From assembly GCF_001701025.1 (NCBI RefSeq), contig NZ_CP016793.1, positions 5,146,001 to 5,210,000 of the forward strand: a stretch of DNA of 64,000 nt, given 5' to 3'. The notes under the pieces were generated by a model. It was given only the letters and a program-made list of their open reading frames with translations, was not told the origin of the DNA and ran no database searches. The position numbers and the translations under genes were made by a program. Positions 63,471 through 64,000 of the stretch are shown piece by piece. Position 1 is the stretch's first letter, and each line of letters opens with the position of its first letter. Origin of the DNA: Lentzea guizhouensis (GTDB taxonomy: Bacteria > Actinomycetota > Actinomycetes > Mycobacteriales > Pseudonocardiaceae).

Positions 63471-64000
63471 GTGCGATGGGACGGGCAGAAACTCGAGGCA
63501 GAGCCACAACAGGCACTACCGGGGCTACCGGGACTGGTGCGCAGCGTACGAACTCCGGAGTTCGCGGACGTGGTGTTCCACGAGGTCCGCGCCAAATCCG
63601 TGCTCAACGGGGTACCGGGTTCGTCGTTGCCCTTCTCGTGGACCGTCAACCCGTACCGGGGATGTTCACACGCCTGCACGTACTGCATGGCCGGCGACAC
63701 CCCGATCCTGATGGGCGACGGCCGCACCAAGCCGCTGTCCGAACTGCGCGCGGGCGACCAGATCTACGGCACCGAGCTCGTCGGCAACTACCGCCGCTAC
63801 AAGCTCACCACGGTCTTGGCGCAGTGGGAGACCGAGAAGGTCGGCTACCGCCTCACGCTGGAGGACGGCACCTCCGTCGTCGCGTCCGGCGACCACCGGT
63901 TCCTGACCGACCGCGGCTGGAAGCACGTGACCGGTGAGACCGCCGGCACCGGCCGCCGCCCGCACCTCACGACCGGCAACAAGCTCATGGGCACGGGGGC
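63471..64000 (+). CDS. Rv2578c-like radical SAM protein interrupted by an intein (partial)
   Basis: From the GTG at 63471 the N-terminal 71 residues are RWDGQKLEAEPQQ, LPGLPGLVRSVRTPEFADVV and FHEVRAKSVLNGV, then LPFSWTVNPYRGCSHACTY, the radical SAM Cys-x3-Cys-x2 motif. At TGC 63684 an intein starts: CMAGDTPILMGDGRTKPLSE is block A, and SGDHRFLTDRGWKH is block B. So the intein's first Cys takes the place of the third cluster cysteine, and splicing must restore it. The protein runs past 64000. M. tuberculosis Rv2578c is, as I recall, a damage-induced radical SAM protein. Confidence 0.85.
   Translation, partial: MRWDGQKLEAEPQQALPGLPGLVRSVRTPEFADVVFHEVRAKSVLNGVPGSSLPFSWTVNPYRGCSHACTYCMAGDTPILMGDGRTKPLSELRAGDQIYGTELVGNYRRYKLTTVLAQWETEKVGYRLTLEDGTSVVASGDHRFLTDRGWKHVTGETAGTGRRPHLTTGNKLMGTG

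Overview
The window is high-GC actinobacterial DNA, most likely chromosomal and from the Pseudonocardiales (Lentzea/Saccharothrix/Lechevalieria-like). The clues are GTG/TTG starts, a mycothiol-type maleylpyruvate isomerase fold, actinobacterial LexA boxes, and two core blocks whose order I recall from Mycobacterium tuberculosis: garA–Rv1828–Rv1829–Rv1830–gcvP (here 1–6.5 kb) and ruvC–ruvA–ruvB–yajC–secD–secF–apt–relA–ppi–MBL–hisS–Rv2578c (here 40.8–64 kb). The species assignment is an inference. No rRNA, tRNA, CRISPR array or phage was seen.

Layout. 0–6.6 kb: an FHA signalling protein, two MerR regulators, a DUF151 protein, a broken Clp-N gene, and a tandem glycine riboswitch driving gcvP. 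6.6–30.2 kb is accessory: a GT1 glycosyltransferase, a WYL-regulated group, a TetR/SDR pair whose SDR is gutted, an 870-bp repeat-rich gap, a VWA/solute-binding lipid-anchored-like protein, a nuclease-NACHT STAND protein (candidate anti-phage NLR), HxlR/SDR, a multicopper oxidase, a GntR-controlled catabolic group (DUF2848, MFS, nitrilase, cupin) with two matching operators, and a CNNM/CorC pair. 30.3–40.6 kb: a LacI-controlled Gfo/Idh–DUF993–isomerase operon, a beta-lactamase-like protein, hydrolases, an S1-domain protein and a membrane GGDEF protein.

40.7–64 kb: the conserved recombination, secretion and stringent-response block. It is punctuated by inserts: about 970 bp of two unrelated tandem-repeat families between ruvC and ruvA, and a six-gene operon between relA and ppi. 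That operon encodes a 10-cysteine peptide, a MauE-like redox membrane protein, a TlpA/MauD-like thioredoxin, a peptidase-less ABC exporter and an S26 signal peptidase. It is the best candidate here for an undescribed system: a secreted disulfide-rich peptide with its own oxidation, export and cleavage machinery. The window ends inside an intein that interrupts an iron-sulfur cysteine of an SOS-boxed radical SAM protein.

Several genes (Clp-N, aldo/keto reductase, SDR, MFS, alpha/beta hydrolase, XRE/DUF397) carry frameshifts or internal deletions. The single-base ones could be sequencing error; the SDR and XRE deletions look like real decay.
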